Source of the DNA: Pinirhizobacter soli
Lineage (GTDB): Bacteria; Pseudomonadota; Gammaproteobacteria; Xanthomonadales; Rhodanobacteraceae
Direction: 5' to 3'
DNA length: 64,000 nt
Assembly (NCBI RefSeq): GCF_015905305.1
Contig: NZ_JADZLQ010000001.1
Location: 1,760,599-1,824,598 of the forward strand
Below the pieces are notes generated by a model that saw nothing but the letters and a program-made list of their open reading frames with translations, was not told where the DNA came from and searched no databases. Below, in pieces: positions 9,608 through 17,698 of the stretch. The position numbers and the translations under genes were made by a program. How positions within the stretch are numbered: the stretch's first letter is position 1; every line of letters begins with the position of its first letter.

Positions 9608-10447
9608 TTGCCCTCACCCAAGGCCCCATCCTTGAACGCCCGATTCCTTCGCCGTGCCTTGCCGGTTTTAGCCTTGGCACTGCTCGCAGGCTGCAAAATC
9701 GCGCCGCCCCGCACCGACGACCCTTACGAGAACTTCAACCGCAAGAGCTACGCGGTGAACGACGCTCTGGACAAGACATTCATCCGTCCGGTGGCCGTGG
9801 GTTACCGGAAGGTCACCAATCCGCCGGTACGCCGCGCGTTCAGTGACTTCTTCACCAACATCCGCATGCCCATCACGGTCGCCAACGACCTGCTGCAGGC
9901 CAAGCCGGTGGCGGCCGCGGAAGGCACCGGTCGCTTCCTGGTCAACCTGACCCTGGGCGTGGGTGGCTTCTTCGACCCGGCCAGCCAGCTGGGCCTGCCA
10001 CTGGATGAAACCGACTTCGGCATCACCCTGGCCCGCTGGGGCGTGCCTGAAGGTCCCTACCTGGTGATCCCACTGGTTGGTCCAACCACTGCCCGCGACG
10101 TCTGGCGCCTGCCGGTGGACAGCTATTTCTTCGATCCGCTGAGCATCTATTCGCGCAATCACGACTTCAAGGACGGCCAGTACTACCTGCCTCAGGTGAT
10201 GTACCTGGTAACCCTGCGCTCGCGCGGCATCGATGCAGAGAGCTTTCTGCAGTCGGCTTACGACCCCTACGTCTTCATCCGCGACGCCTACCGCCAGCAG
10301 CGCCTGTACACCCTCTACGACGGTAACCCGCCAGCTGAAATCATCCAGCAAATGCAGGGCCTGAACGAGAAGGGCTTCGACCCCGACGAACTGCTGGACG
10401 AGCAACACAAGTGGGAAAACCAGCAGAAGAAGCCCGACAACCAGTAA
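9608..10447 (+). CDS. mlaA: Outer-membrane lipoprotein MlaA (VacJ)
   Basis: Outer-membrane component of the Mla retrograde phospholipid transport system, which removes phospholipids from the outer leaflet and hands them to MlaC. The protein has 279 residues with a lipoprotein signal ending in LLAG-C29. The conserved DPYENFNR..YAVND segment and a VGPTTARD motif are diagnostic. The start appears to be TTG at 9608 with AAGGA eight bases upstream; a second TTG at 9632 would also keep the lipobox. It is convergent with the mlaFEDCB operon rather than part of it, separated by two structured repeats. A short GC hairpin followed by five T residues lies about 100 bases downstream. Confidence 0.95.
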   Translation: MPSPKAPSLNARFLRRALPVLALALLAGCKIAPPRTDDPYENFNRKSYAVNDALDKTFIRPVAVGYRKVTNPPVRRAFSDFFTNIRMPITVANDLLQAKPVAAAEGTGRFLVNLTLGVGGFFDPASQLGLPLDETDFGITLARWGVPEGPYLVIPLVGPTTARDVWRLPVDSYFFDPLSIYSRNHDFKDGQYYLPQVMYLVTLRSRGIDAESFLQSAYDPYVFIRDAYRQQRLYTLYDGNPPAEIIQQMQGLNEKGFDPDELLDEQHKWENQQKKPDNQ

Positions 10448-10469
10448 GGCTTGGTTGAGGGCTGCCCGG

Positions 10470-10738
10470 CGCTCAGGCGTGTCGCAGGAGCCGGGGGCGA
10501 TCAGCCTCGTCGCTCCGGTTACACCGGCGCTTGGGAGAAGAGGCCGCTGCGCGGCTTTTTCTTATGGCTGCGCCCCGGCGCGCCCGCGCTGCGGGCGGGG
10601 GTTTTCGAGGCGGCCTGTGGCTTTCGCGAAAACGGCCGGCTCATGCCGGCCCCCTGCGGGCCTGTTCCGCCCGCAACGCTCGGTTCCACAAGTCGCCGAC
10701 GAGGCCTGATCGCCCCCGGCTCTGGACACGCCCGAGCG
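10470..10738. repeat. Structured intergenic repeat, copy A
   Basis: A 269-bp palindromic element. Its outer arms (10470-10512 and 10697-10738) are complementary over about 40 bases with few mismatches, for example CCGGGGGCGATCAG against CTGATCGCCCCCGG. Inside is a core of about 125 bp that aligns clearly, in reverse complement, with copy B at 10880-11143. It includes GCCGC/GCGGC (10543-10555), GTTTTCG/CGAAAAC (10601-10607 with 10627-10633), GGCCGGC/GCCGGCC (10634-10651) and GCGGGCGG/CCGCCCGC (10591-10598 with 10667-10674). Outer arm sequences differ between the copies while pairing is kept. No credible protein is encoded. It may be a mobile repeat or a structured RNA. Confidence 0.85.
10543..10560 (+). 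terminator. Possible terminator of mlaA inside repeat A
   Basis: A five-base-pair stem GCCGC-TGC-GCGGC is followed by TTTTT, about 100 bases after the mlaA stop. The stem is short, and the equivalent hairpin in repeat copy B lacks the T run, so a terminator role is only suggested. Confidence 0.4.
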
Positions 10739-10879
10739 GCGTGCAGCAAGGACATGGGTGGGCGCTGGTGACGTGACCGGGCGCGCATGCACCGCCACTC
10801 CAGTTGGCGGCAGCAAGCAAGCTCTCGCGCAACGCAATGGGCTTCAGTAGCTTTCCCTCGCAAACCTTACCGCTCGAGA

Positions 10880-11143
10880 GTGGCGGGTAGCGCGGGCGGG
10901 CACCCCAGTGGCGACGCTCGTGCGAAGGCGAAGGGCTTCGGTCGGATCAGGCCCGCAGGGGGCCGGCCATGGATGGCCGGTCGTTTTCGCTGAGCCAGGA
11001 TGGCGAATCGAAAACCCCCGGCCGAAGCCCGTCCCCGATGGAGCGCAGCCATAAGACATGGCCGCGTAGCGGCCTCCGATTCCCGAGGGGTCGCCGCAGC
11101 CAGGAGCGCCGCCACTGGGGTGCCCACCCGCGCTACCCGCCAC
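10880..11143. repeat. Structured intergenic repeat, copy B (inverted relative to A)
   Basis: A 264-bp element in the opposite orientation to copy A. Its arms at 10880-10913 and 11110-11143 are complementary over 34 bases with one mismatch. The core matches copy A in reverse complement, sharing for example TCTTATGGCTGCGC, GGGGGTTTTCGA and GGCCCCCTGCGGGCCTG. Internal stems are GGCCGC/GCGGCC (11060-11074), GTTTTCG/CGAAAAC (10983-10989 with 11009-11015), CCGGCCAT/ATGGCCGG (10963-10980) and GGGCTTCGG/CCGAAGCCC (10933-10941 with 11022-11030). The last two stems differ in sequence from copy A but pair at the same places. The right arm ends ten bases before the mlaB stop. Confidence 0.85.
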
Positions 11144-11152
11144 GCTCGCGAG

Positions 11153-11464
11153 CTAGCGACGCTCCGCCAGCATCGGCTCCACGTCGCTTACGCGTGCGAG
11201 GGCGCGCATGCCGTCGGGCATCCGGGCCACGGCAAGGGCGGGGGCTTCGGCGAGGATGGTTAGTACGCAGGCGAGGCCCGCGCTGTCGGCGCGGCTGACG
11301 CCGCCGAGATCGAGGATGGTGGGACTTGCCTGCGATACGGCGGCGCGGACATCCGCCAGGGCCTTTTGCGCCGTGGCGAAGGTCAGCTCGCCCGACACCG
11401 AGATGGTGTCGGGCGTGTCGCGGGTGACCGCGACGTTTGCCGAAGGGGCGACCTTACTTGCCAC
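11153..11464 (-). CDS. mlaB: STAS-domain protein MlaB
   Basis: Small cytoplasmic subunit (103 residues) of the inner-membrane MlaFEDB transporter; its STAS domain contacts the MlaF ATPase and supports its activity. Visible is the STAS pattern ISVSGELTFATA at the N-terminal half and LDLGGVSRADSAGLACVL around the loop that holds the conserved Asp/Ser. The start is GTG at 11464, overlapping the 3' end of mlaC by eleven bases, which implies translational coupling. It is the last gene of mlaFEDCB, and its stop is immediately followed by the arm of repeat copy B. Confidence 0.88.
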   Translation of the reverse strand: MASKVAPSANVAVTRDTPDTISVSGELTFATAQKALADVRAAVSQASPTILDLGGVSRADSAGLACVLTILAEAPALAVARMPDGMRALARVSDVEPMLAERR

Positions 11465-12119
11465 CGGCGTCCTTCTGCATGGTGTCCAAGGCCTTGTCGC
11501 CCTGGGTTTCCAGGCTTGTGATCAGCTTGTCGATGCCGTCCTTTTTGATCTCGGCGTCTACCTGGTTGCGGTAGTTGGTGACGTAGGAAATGCCTTCGAT
11601 GATCACGTCGTAGGCTTTCCAGTCGCCGGTCTTGGACTTGCGGAAGGCGTAGTCCACGCTCAACGTCTTGCCGTCGTCGAGTACCACCTGGGTGCGCACC
11701 ACGCTGCGCTTGTCGTCCAGGCCGCCGGTGAACGGCAGGACCTTGACCTTGCCGCGGGTGTAGTTCAGCAGGCCCTCGGCGTAGCGGTGGGTGATGGAGT
11801 TGTAGAACGCCTTGGCGAAGCGCTCGCGCTGCTCGGGCGTCGCCTCGCGGGCGTGCTGGCCAAGCACCAGGATCGAGGCGTAGTCGATGTCGAAGTGCGG
11901 CAGGAACACATCGTCGATCACGGCGATGAGTTTCTCGCGGTCTTTCTGCAATTCCGCCTGGTGGCCGTCGATGGCCTGGCCAAGCTGGTCGGCGATGGTC
12001 TGGACCACGGCCTGCGGGGACTGCTGCTGGGCACCGGCGGCAGGGGTGTCCTGCGCCAGGACGGGCGCGGCGACGCCGGCAAGCCCGATGGCGACGGCAA
12101 AAGCCAGGGAACGCAACAT
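11454..12119 (-). CDS. mlaC: Periplasmic phospholipid-binding protein MlaC
   Basis: Periplasmic shuttle that carries phospholipids between MlaA at the outer membrane and MlaD at the inner membrane. 221 residues with a clear Sec signal (about 1-22, ending APVLAQ). The body has the MlaC/Ttg2D pattern: a helical N-terminal half, then FDIDYASILVLGQHAREATPEQ cut by the usual conserved residues, and a YDVIIEGISYVTNYRNQ-type C-terminal lipid-cavity strand. An AAGGAG sits seven bases before the ATG. It lies 36 bases after mlaD and overlaps mlaB. Confidence 0.94.
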   Translation of the reverse strand: MLRSLAFAVAIGLAGVAAPVLAQDTPAAGAQQQSPQAVVQTIADQLGQAIDGHQAELQKDREKLIAVIDDVFLPHFDIDYASILVLGQHAREATPEQRERFAKAFYNSITHRYAEGLLNYTRGKVKVLPFTGGLDDKRSVVRTQVVLDDGKTLSVDYAFRKSKTGDWKAYDVIIEGISYVTNYRNQVDAEIKKDGIDKLITSLETQGDKALDTMQKDAGGK

Positions 12120-12155
12120 GGGAATCTCCTTGGGGGTGGGGGTCCGGACGCGGGC

Positions 12156-13055
12156 TTATTTCTTGCCCGGGGCCGGTGGGTTCGACTGCTGCGGGTTGGA
12201 TTGCGACGGCTGCCCGTTGCCGGCGTTGTTCTTGTTGTCGCTGGGCGAGCCATTGACCAGGAACTTGCCGATAAGGTCTTCCAGCTGCAGCGCCGATTGC
12301 GTCAGGACGACCTGGTCGCCGTCCTTGAGCATGTCCGGGCTGCCGCCGGGTTGGATCGCAACATACTGGCTGCCGATCAAACCGCTGGTGAATACGGCCG
12401 CCGCCGAATCGTCGGGGATCTGGTCGTAGCGCTTGTCGATGTCGAGCGTGACCACGGCGTCGAGCTTGTCGTTGGTAAGCACGACCTTGCCGACGCTGCC
12501 GATGGGTACGCCGGCGAGCTTCACCGTGGCGCCCGGGGTAAGCGAGCCGACGTTGGTGAAGTGGCCCGTCACATGGTACGTGCCACCGATGCGGTCGGGC
12601 GCCGAGCCGCCGCCGAAGAAGCGGCCGAGCATGTCTTCGAGCTGTTGCGCAGGTTTGGTGAGCGCGATGTGGCCGCCGTCGTCAAGCGCCTTCTTCGAGC
12701 TGCCGAAGGACAACCCAACGTATTGGTCGCCCAGCAGGCCGCTGGTGAAGATGGTGGCCACGGAGTCGTCCGGGATGCCCTTGTACTTGTCGTCGATGGC
12801 AAGTTTCACCGTGGCCTCTTCATGGCCCGGGGTGAGCTCGATGGATTTGACCTGGCCGATGCGCACGCCGGCTACCTTCACCGGGGCTCGCGGCTTCAAC
12901 TGGCCGACATTGGCGAACTGGGCATCGACGGTGTAGCTGGCACCCTGGCCGGTATTGGCCACCGATGTGGTCTGGGTGGCCAGGTATGCCAGTGCGGCAA
13001 AGCCGAGCACGATGAACAGGCCAGTGCCCACGGCATAGGAACGTCTCTGGGTCAC
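12156..13055 (-). CDS. mlaD: MCE-domain protein MlaD with two tandem MCE domains
   Basis: Inner-membrane-anchored periplasmic subunit that forms the lipid-conducting ring of the Mla transporter. An N-terminal membrane segment (about residues 10-27) is followed by MCE domain 1 (about 40-117) and a second copy (about 159-236). The repeat unit of about 119 residues extends past the MCE fold: FTSGLLGDQYVGLSFG recurs as FTSGLIGSQYVAIQPG, and QLEDMLGRFF recurs as QLEDLIGKFL. At 299 residues it is far longer than the single-domain E. coli protein (183). The tail is Asn/Gln/Pro-rich. The start is GTG at 13055 with GAGG upstream. It belongs to the mlaFEDCB operon. Confidence 0.93.
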   Translation of the reverse strand: MTQRRSYAVGTGLFIVLGFAALAYLATQTTSVANTGQGASYTVDAQFANVGQLKPRAPVKVAGVRIGQVKSIELTPGHEEATVKLAIDDKYKGIPDDSVATIFTSGLLGDQYVGLSFGSSKKALDDGGHIALTKPAQQLEDMLGRFFGGGSAPDRIGGTYHVTGHFTNVGSLTPGATVKLAGVPIGSVGKVVLTNDKLDAVVTLDIDKRYDQIPDDSAAAVFTSGLIGSQYVAIQPGGSPDMLKDGDQVVLTQSALQLEDLIGKFLVNGSPSDNKNNAGNGQPSQSNPQQSNPPAPGKK

Positions 13056-13098
13056 GGGGCGGTCCTCAGGAAGAAAGTAAGGGAGTAATCGGGCGCGG

Positions 13099-13872
13099 TC
13101 ATACCAGGAAGGCCGTCAGTACGAAGTCGAGCGCCAGGATGGCGATGGATGACGCCACCACCGTGCGCGTGGTGGCGTAGGCCACGCCTTCGCTGGTGGG
13201 CGGCGTGGTGTAACCCTGGAACACGGCGATCAGGGTGACCACGATGCCGAAGACGAAGCTCTTGATGATGACGCCATCGATGATGTCCTTCCAGACATCG
13301 ACGGTGGCCGTCATGTTCGACCAGAACGTACCGTTGTCGATGCCCAGCCACGACACGCCCACCAGGTGGCCGCCGAGCACGCCCATGGTGCAGAACATCA
13401 CGGTAAGCAGCGGCACGGCAACGATGCCGGCGAGGAAACGCGGTGCCGCGACGTAGGCCAGCGGATCGACCGCCATCATCTCCATCGCGTCGATCTGGTC
13501 GGTGGCGCGCATCAGGCCGATTTCGGCGGTAATCGAGGTACCGGCGCGACCGGCGAACAGCAAGGCGGTGACCACCGGCCCAAGCTCGCGGTAGATGGCG
13601 ATGGCCACCACGGTGCCCGTGGCCGAGGTGCCGCCGAAGATCGACAGTACGTCGTAAAGCTGCAGCGCCAGCACCATGCCCACGAACAGGCCGCAGGTCA
13701 TGATGATGGTGAGGCTCATCGCCCCGACGAACCACACCTGGCGAAGCGTCTCGCGGAAATGCCGCATCGAGCCCGGCACCGCACCCAACAGGGTGAGACC
13801 GAACAGGGCGCAGGCGCCGATCTGCGCCAGCGCATTGGACACCACGCCGTTGCGTTCGATGCGCGCGTTCAT
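13099..13872 (-). CDS. mlaE: Mla ABC transporter permease MlaE
   Basis: Integral membrane permease (257 residues) of the Mla phospholipid transporter. It has about five to six hydrophobic segments and the MlaE/permease core with YRELGPVVTALLFAGRAGTSITAEIG-type sequence, here broken as ELGPVVTALLFAGR and GTSITAEIGLMR. It pairs with MlaF for ATP-driven lipid movement and sits under the MlaD ring. The ATG overlaps the mlaF stop in an ATGA arrangement, so the two subunits are translationally coupled. Confidence 0.95.
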   Translation of the reverse strand: MNARIERNGVVSNALAQIGACALFGLTLLGAVPGSMRHFRETLRQVWFVGAMSLTIIMTCGLFVGMVLALQLYDVLSIFGGTSATGTVVAIAIYRELGPVVTALLFAGRAGTSITAEIGLMRATDQIDAMEMMAVDPLAYVAAPRFLAGIVAVPLLTVMFCTMGVLGGHLVGVSWLGIDNGTFWSNMTATVDVWKDIIDGVIIKSFVFGIVVTLIAVFQGYTTPPTSEGVAYATTRTVVASSIAILALDFVLTAFLV

Positions 13873-14702
13873 GTGTTGCTCCGCAGGCCAAGCGCCGCGG
13901 CGTAGTCGCCGGCGGGGTACTGGAAGGGCACCGGTCCGTCGGCCGAGCCGCCAAAGAATTGTTTCGTCCAGGGCGAGCCGTCGTTGGCGAGCGTCGAGGG
14001 CGCGCCCTGCGCAACGACTTTGCCGTTGGCGATCAGGTAGACGTGGTCGGCCACCTGCTGCACGGCCGCCAGCTCGTGGGCCACCAGCACGCTGGTAATC
14101 CCCAGCGTTTCATTGAGCGTACGGATCAGCTTCAGCACCTGGTTGAGCGAGATCGGATCCAGGCCCACGAAGGGTTCGTCGTACAGGATCAACATCGGAT
14201 CGAAGACGATCGCCCGGGCCAGCGCCACGCGCCGGGCCATGCCGCCGGAAAGCTCCGCCGGCGAGAGTGCCGCCGCGCCACGCAAACCCACCGCCTGCAG
14301 CTTGGTCAGGACGATGTTGCGGATCAGTACCTCGGGCAACGTGGTGTGCTGGCGAAGTGGGAACGCCACGTTCTCGAACACATCGAAGTCGGTGAGCAGG
14401 GCTGAATTCTGGAAAAGATAGCCAATGCGTTCGCGCAATTCGAAAAGGTGCTCGCGGCTCAACGTGCGGACGTCTTCACCGTCCACCACTACCTGGCCGG
14501 CATCGCCGCGCATCTGCCCGGTGATGTGCTTGAGCAGGGTGGTCTTGCCCGTGCCGCTGGGACCCATGATGGCGGTGACCTTGCCACGCGGGATGTCCAG
14601 GTCCAGCGCGTCGAAAATCTTCTTGCCATTCAAAACCGTGGTGAGACCGCGCACCTTGACCATGGGTTCGGAGTCGGGTGGCGCGGACAGGATTTCGGTC
14701 AT
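13869..14702 (-). CDS. mlaF: Mla ABC transporter ATP-binding protein MlaF
   Basis: ATPase subunit (277 residues) energising the MlaE permease. Walker A is GPSGTGKT at residues 47-54, the ABC signature is LSGGMARR near 150, and Walker B is ILYDEP. An H-loop follows in SVLVAHELAAV. It is the first gene of the mlaFEDCB operon, with an 82-base gap upstream to gmk on the same strand. The product is cytoplasmic and should bind MlaB. Confidence 0.95.
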   Translation of the reverse strand: MTEILSAPPDSEPMVKVRGLTTVLNGKKIFDALDLDIPRGKVTAIMGPSGTGKTTLLKHITGQMRGDAGQVVVDGEDVRTLSREHLFELRERIGYLFQNSALLTDFDVFENVAFPLRQHTTLPEVLIRNIVLTKLQAVGLRGAAALSPAELSGGMARRVALARAIVFDPMLILYDEPFVGLDPISLNQVLKLIRTLNETLGITSVLVAHELAAVQQVADHVYLIANGKVVAQGAPSTLANDGSPWTKQFFGGSADGPVPFQYPAGDYAAALGLRSNT

Positions 14703-14784
14703 CAGGGCACGCCGGGGCTTGGAAAGAGGGACAAGTTACCGGAAATAGGGGTCAGACGCCGGGACTACAAGCGTTTTGGAACGC

Positions 14785-15426
14785 TCAGACCGCCAATAAT
14801 TCCGCGATCAGGCTTTCGTGGCGCTTGCGCGCGACGCTTGAGCGCTGGCGGACCGCCCGCACGATGGCCACAAGGTCGCCCAGGGCGTCCTCAAAGCGGT
14901 CGTTGACGATGATGTAGTCGAATTCATGGGCGTGGGCAATTTCCTCACGCGAATTGAACAAGCGTCGCTCGATTACGTCAGGGGCATCCGAGCCACGGCC
15001 GCGCAGACGGCGTTCGAGCTCCACCCGGGATGGCGGCAGGATGAAGACGCTCACGCAATCACCCATACCCTCGCGCACCTGGCGCGCGCCCTGCCAGTCG
15101 ATCTCCAGCAGTACGTCGCTACCTATTTTTAGTTTTTCTTCCACCGTGCGGCGCGAGGTGCCGTAGAAATTCCCGTGGACCTCCGCGTGCTCGAGGAAGA
15201 TGCCCTGTTCGATTTCGCGGGCGAAATCCGAACGCTCCACGAAGTAGTAGTGCCGGCCGTATTCCTCGCCCACCCGCGGCGGACGCGTAGTATGCGAAAC
15301 GGAAAGGGATATTGCAGGCTCACACTCGAGCAACGCATTGACCAGCGTGGACTTGCCAGCGCCCGAGGGCGCAGCCACCACGAACAGCGTGCCGGGAACC
15401 TTCGCCGGGGCGCTCGCGTCGCTCAT
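14785..15426 (-). CDS. gmk: Guanylate kinase
   Basis: Phosphorylates GMP to GDP in the cytoplasm, supplying GTP and ppGpp precursors; 213 residues, typical. The P-loop APSGAGKST is at about residues 19-27; GMP-binding residues occur in SVSHTTRPPRVGEEYGRHY and LLEIDWQGARQV. The ATG at 15426 overlaps the yicC stop (ATGA), which argues against the longer in-frame extension reaching back into yicC. The order yicC-gmk is common in gammaproteobacteria; rpoZ and spoT, often next to gmk, lie about 5 kb away here on the same strand. Confidence 0.96.
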   Translation of the reverse strand: MSDASAPAKVPGTLFVVAAPSGAGKSTLVNALLECEPAISLSVSHTTRPPRVGEEYGRHYYFVERSDFAREIEQGIFLEHAEVHGNFYGTSRRTVEEKLKIGSDVLLEIDWQGARQVREGMGDCVSVFILPPSRVELERRLRGRGSDAPDVIERRLFNSREEIAHAHEFDYIIVNDRFEDALGDLVAIVRAVRQRSSVARKRHESLIAELLAV

Positions 15427-16289
15427 TCGATGTTTTGCACCTGTTCGCGCATCTGCTCGATCAGCACCTTCAACTCCACGGCGGCGTTGGTGGTCCGCGA
15501 ATCGACGGACTTCGAGCCCAGTGTATTGGCTTCGCGGTTGAATTCCTGCATGAGGAAATCCAGGCGCCGGCCTACCGGTTCGCCCAGCTTCAACACGCGG
15601 CGCGCCTCGGCCACGTGGGTGGCCAGGCGGTCCAGTTCCTCGTCGACGTCGATGCGGGTTATCTGCAGTACCAGTTCCTGCTCGAGCCTTCCCGGCTCCA
15701 TCGGCTGGCGCATGTCGGCCAGGCGGCCCTCCAGGCGGGCGCGCAGGGCGGCGCGGATCTCCGGCACCCACTGGCGGACGTCGGCGACGATGGCTTCGAT
15801 GGCATCCAGGCGGCCGGCGATGATCTGCCCGAGCTTCTCGCCCTCGCGTTCGCGGGTGGCGGTGAGGGCTTCCAGGGCCTCGTCAAGCACCCCTAACAGC
15901 GCTGCCTGCATGGCGTCGGGATCGACGTCCGCCTGCTGCAGCACGCCGGGGAAACGCAGCAGTTCGGTGAACTGGGTGGTCATGCCGGGGAAGCGGCTAC
16001 CCAGGCCATTGGCCAGTTCTTCCAGCTGGGCCAGCAAGGCGTTGTCCAGCTGCAAGCCGTCCCCGGCCAGTCGCGCTTCGCTGCGCAGCCGCACCGTGGC
16101 ATCGACCTTGCCGCGGGACAGCCGGGCGGCGATCCTCTCGCGCAAAATGCCTTCGTGGGCCCGGAGTTCATCGGGCATGCGCGGGGAGATTTCCAGGTAA
16201 CGGTGGTTCACCGTACGCAATTCGCAGGCGAGATTGCCCGCTGGGCTCACTGTTTCGGCCGACGCATAGGCGGTCATGCTACGAATCAT
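15423..16289 (-). CDS. yicC: YicC family endoribonuclease
   Basis: 288-residue protein of the YicC/YloC family, members of which have been described as endoribonucleases acting on small RNAs. The N-terminus MIRSMTAYA and the C-terminal [19 protein letters not shown] plus [18 protein letters not shown] are diagnostic and end in the usual [16 protein letters not shown]-like tail. The start at 16289 was chosen because it gives the conserved MIRSMTAY; a longer frame runs upstream over the divergent rph gene. It is divergent from rph with a 72-base gap, and overlaps gmk. Confidence 0.94.
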   Translation of the reverse strand: MIRSMTAYASAETVSPAGNLACELRTVNHRYLEISPRMPDELRAHEGILRERIAARLSRGKVDATVRLRSEARLAGDGLQLDNALLAQLEELANGLGSRFPGMTTQFTELLRFPGVLQQADVDPDAMQAALLGVLDEALEALTATREREGEKLGQIIAGRLDAIEAIVADVRQWVPEIRAALRARLEGRLADMRQPMEPGRLEQELVLQITRIDVDEELDRLATHVAEARRVLKLGEPVGRRLDFLMQEFNREANTLGSKSVDSRTTNAAVELKVLIEQMREQVQNIE

Positions 16290-16361
16290 TTGGCGTCCTG
16301 CGGGCAAGCCTTGGGGGCCGGCAATGGTAAACTTTCCCGCCCGCCAACGCCAAAGTCCCCC

Positions 16362-17093
16362 ATGACTGCCTTTTCCCGACCCAGCGGCCGAAACGCCGAC
16401 CAGCTGCGCGCCGTCACCATCGAACGCCACTACACCCGCCACGCCGAAGGCTCGGTGCTGGTGAGTTTTGGCGACACCCGGGTGCTGTGTAATGCCAGCA
16501 TCGAAGAACGCACCCCGGCATGGCTGCGCGGCAAGGGCGAAGGCTGGATCACCGCCGAATACGGCATGCTGCCGCGGGCCACCAACGAGCGCATGCAGCG
16601 CGAGGCCGCCCGCGGCGGCCAGGGCGGCCGCACCATGGAAATCCAGCGCCTGATCGGCCGCTCGCTGCGCGCCTGCGTCGACCGCGCGGCCCTGGGCGAG
16701 CGGGTGATCACACTGGATTGCGATGTGATCCAGGCCGACGGCGGCACCCGCACGGCGGCCATCACCGGCGCCTATGTGGCACTGGCGGATGCCGTCACCG
16801 TGTTGATGAAGCGCACCCCGCTCAAGCGCAACCCGATCGTCGGCGCCGTGGCTGCGGTATCCGTGGGCATCGTCAACGGCGTACCCGTGCTCGACCTCGA
16901 CTATGCCGAGGACTCCGGCTGCGACACCGACATGAACGTGGTGATGAACGACGGCGGTGGTTTCATCGAAGTGCAAGGCACCGCCGAGGGCCACGCGTTC
17001 CGCCGTGACGAGCTCGACGCCATGCTCGACCTTGCCGGCAAGGGCATCGCCGAACTCGTTGCCTTCCAGCGCACGGCGCTGGCCGCGGGCTGA
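16362..17093 (+). CDS. rph: Ribonuclease PH
   Basis: Phosphate-dependent 3'-5' exoribonuclease that trims tRNA 3' ends; 243 residues, full length. Diagnostic parts include [11 protein letters not shown] at the N-terminus, [19 protein letters not shown], and the phosphate/active-site segment [18 protein letters not shown] complete C-terminus is present, unlike the frameshifted copy of some E. coli K-12 strains. The gene is divergent from yicC and is the first of rph-rdgB-hemW, which are tightly spaced and probably co-transcribed. Confidence 0.96.
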   Translation: MTAFSRPSGRNADQLRAVTIERHYTRHAEGSVLVSFGDTRVLCNASIEERTPAWLRGKGEGWITAEYGMLPRATNERMQREAARGGQGGRTMEIQRLIGRSLRACVDRAALGERVITLDCDVIQADGGTRTAAITGAYVALADAVTVLMKRTPLKRNPIVGAVAAVSVGIVNGVPVLDLDYAEDSGCDTDMNVVMNDGGGFIEVQGTAEGHAFRRDELDAMLDLAGKGIAELVAFQRTALAAG

Positions 17094-17095
17094 TC

Positions 17096-17698
17096 ATGAC
17101 CAGCCTTGAGCGCGTCGTGCTGGCGTCATCGAACGCCGGAAAGCTGGCTGAGTTCAGCCAGCTGCTGGCGGGCCTGGGCATCGAGTTCGTCTCACAAGCC
17201 AGCCTCGGGGTGGACGACGCCGATGAAACCGGCCGCAGCTTCGTCGAGAACGCGCTGATCAAGGCCCGCCACGCCAGCACGGTCACGGGCCTGCCCGCGC
17301 TGGCGGACGACTCGGGCATCTGCGTCGACGCGCTCGATGGCGCGCCAGGGTTGTATGCCGCGCGCTATGCCGGCGTGCACGGCGATGCGGCGGGCAACCG
17401 CGCCAAGCTCCTGCGCGAACTTGACGGCAAGCCTGCGAGCGAACGAAACGCGTACTTCATCGCCGTGATCGTGCTGCTTCGCCATGCCGACGACCCCGCG
17501 CCGATCATCGTCGAAGGCCGCTGGTCCGGACGCATCCTCTCCGCCGAGCGGGGCGACGGCGGTTTCGGTTACGACCCGCTGTTCCTGCCCGAAGGCTTCG
17601 AACAAAGCGCAGCCGAACTCGATGTGGCGCTAAAGAACAGCCTAAGCCACCGCGGCCAGGCCGTGGCCGCGCTGCGGGATCGCCTGGCCGCCCGTTGA
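17096..17698 (+). CDS. rdgB: XTP/dITP diphosphatase (RdgB/HAM1)
   Basis: House-cleaning pyrophosphatase that removes non-canonical purine nucleotides such as dITP and XTP from the nucleotide pool. 200 residues. The N-terminal SSNAGKLAEF motif binds the triphosphate; GLPALADDSGICVDAL and GGFGYDPLFLPEG are the family signatures, and SHRGQA closes the fold. It starts two bases after the rph stop and overlaps the hemW ATG, so the three genes are an operon. Confidence 0.96.
   Translation: MTSLERVVLASSNAGKLAEFSQLLAGLGIEFVSQASLGVDDADETGRSFVENALIKARHASTVTGLPALADDSGICVDALDGAPGLYAARYAGVHGDAAGNRAKLLRELDGKPASERNAYFIAVIVLLRHADDPAPIIVEGRWSGRILSAERGDGGFGYDPLFLPEGFEQSAAELDVALKNSLSHRGQAVAALRDRLAAR

Noticed and set aside
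10448-11152. Several short open frames within the repeats
   Set aside because: Their predicted proteins are Pro/Arg/Gly-rich on all frames and follow the palindromes; explained by the structured repeats.
15427-15771. In-frame N-terminal extension of guanylate kinase
   Set aside because: Lies inside yicC, is Pro/Arg/Gly-rich, and the ATGA overlap gives a standard start.
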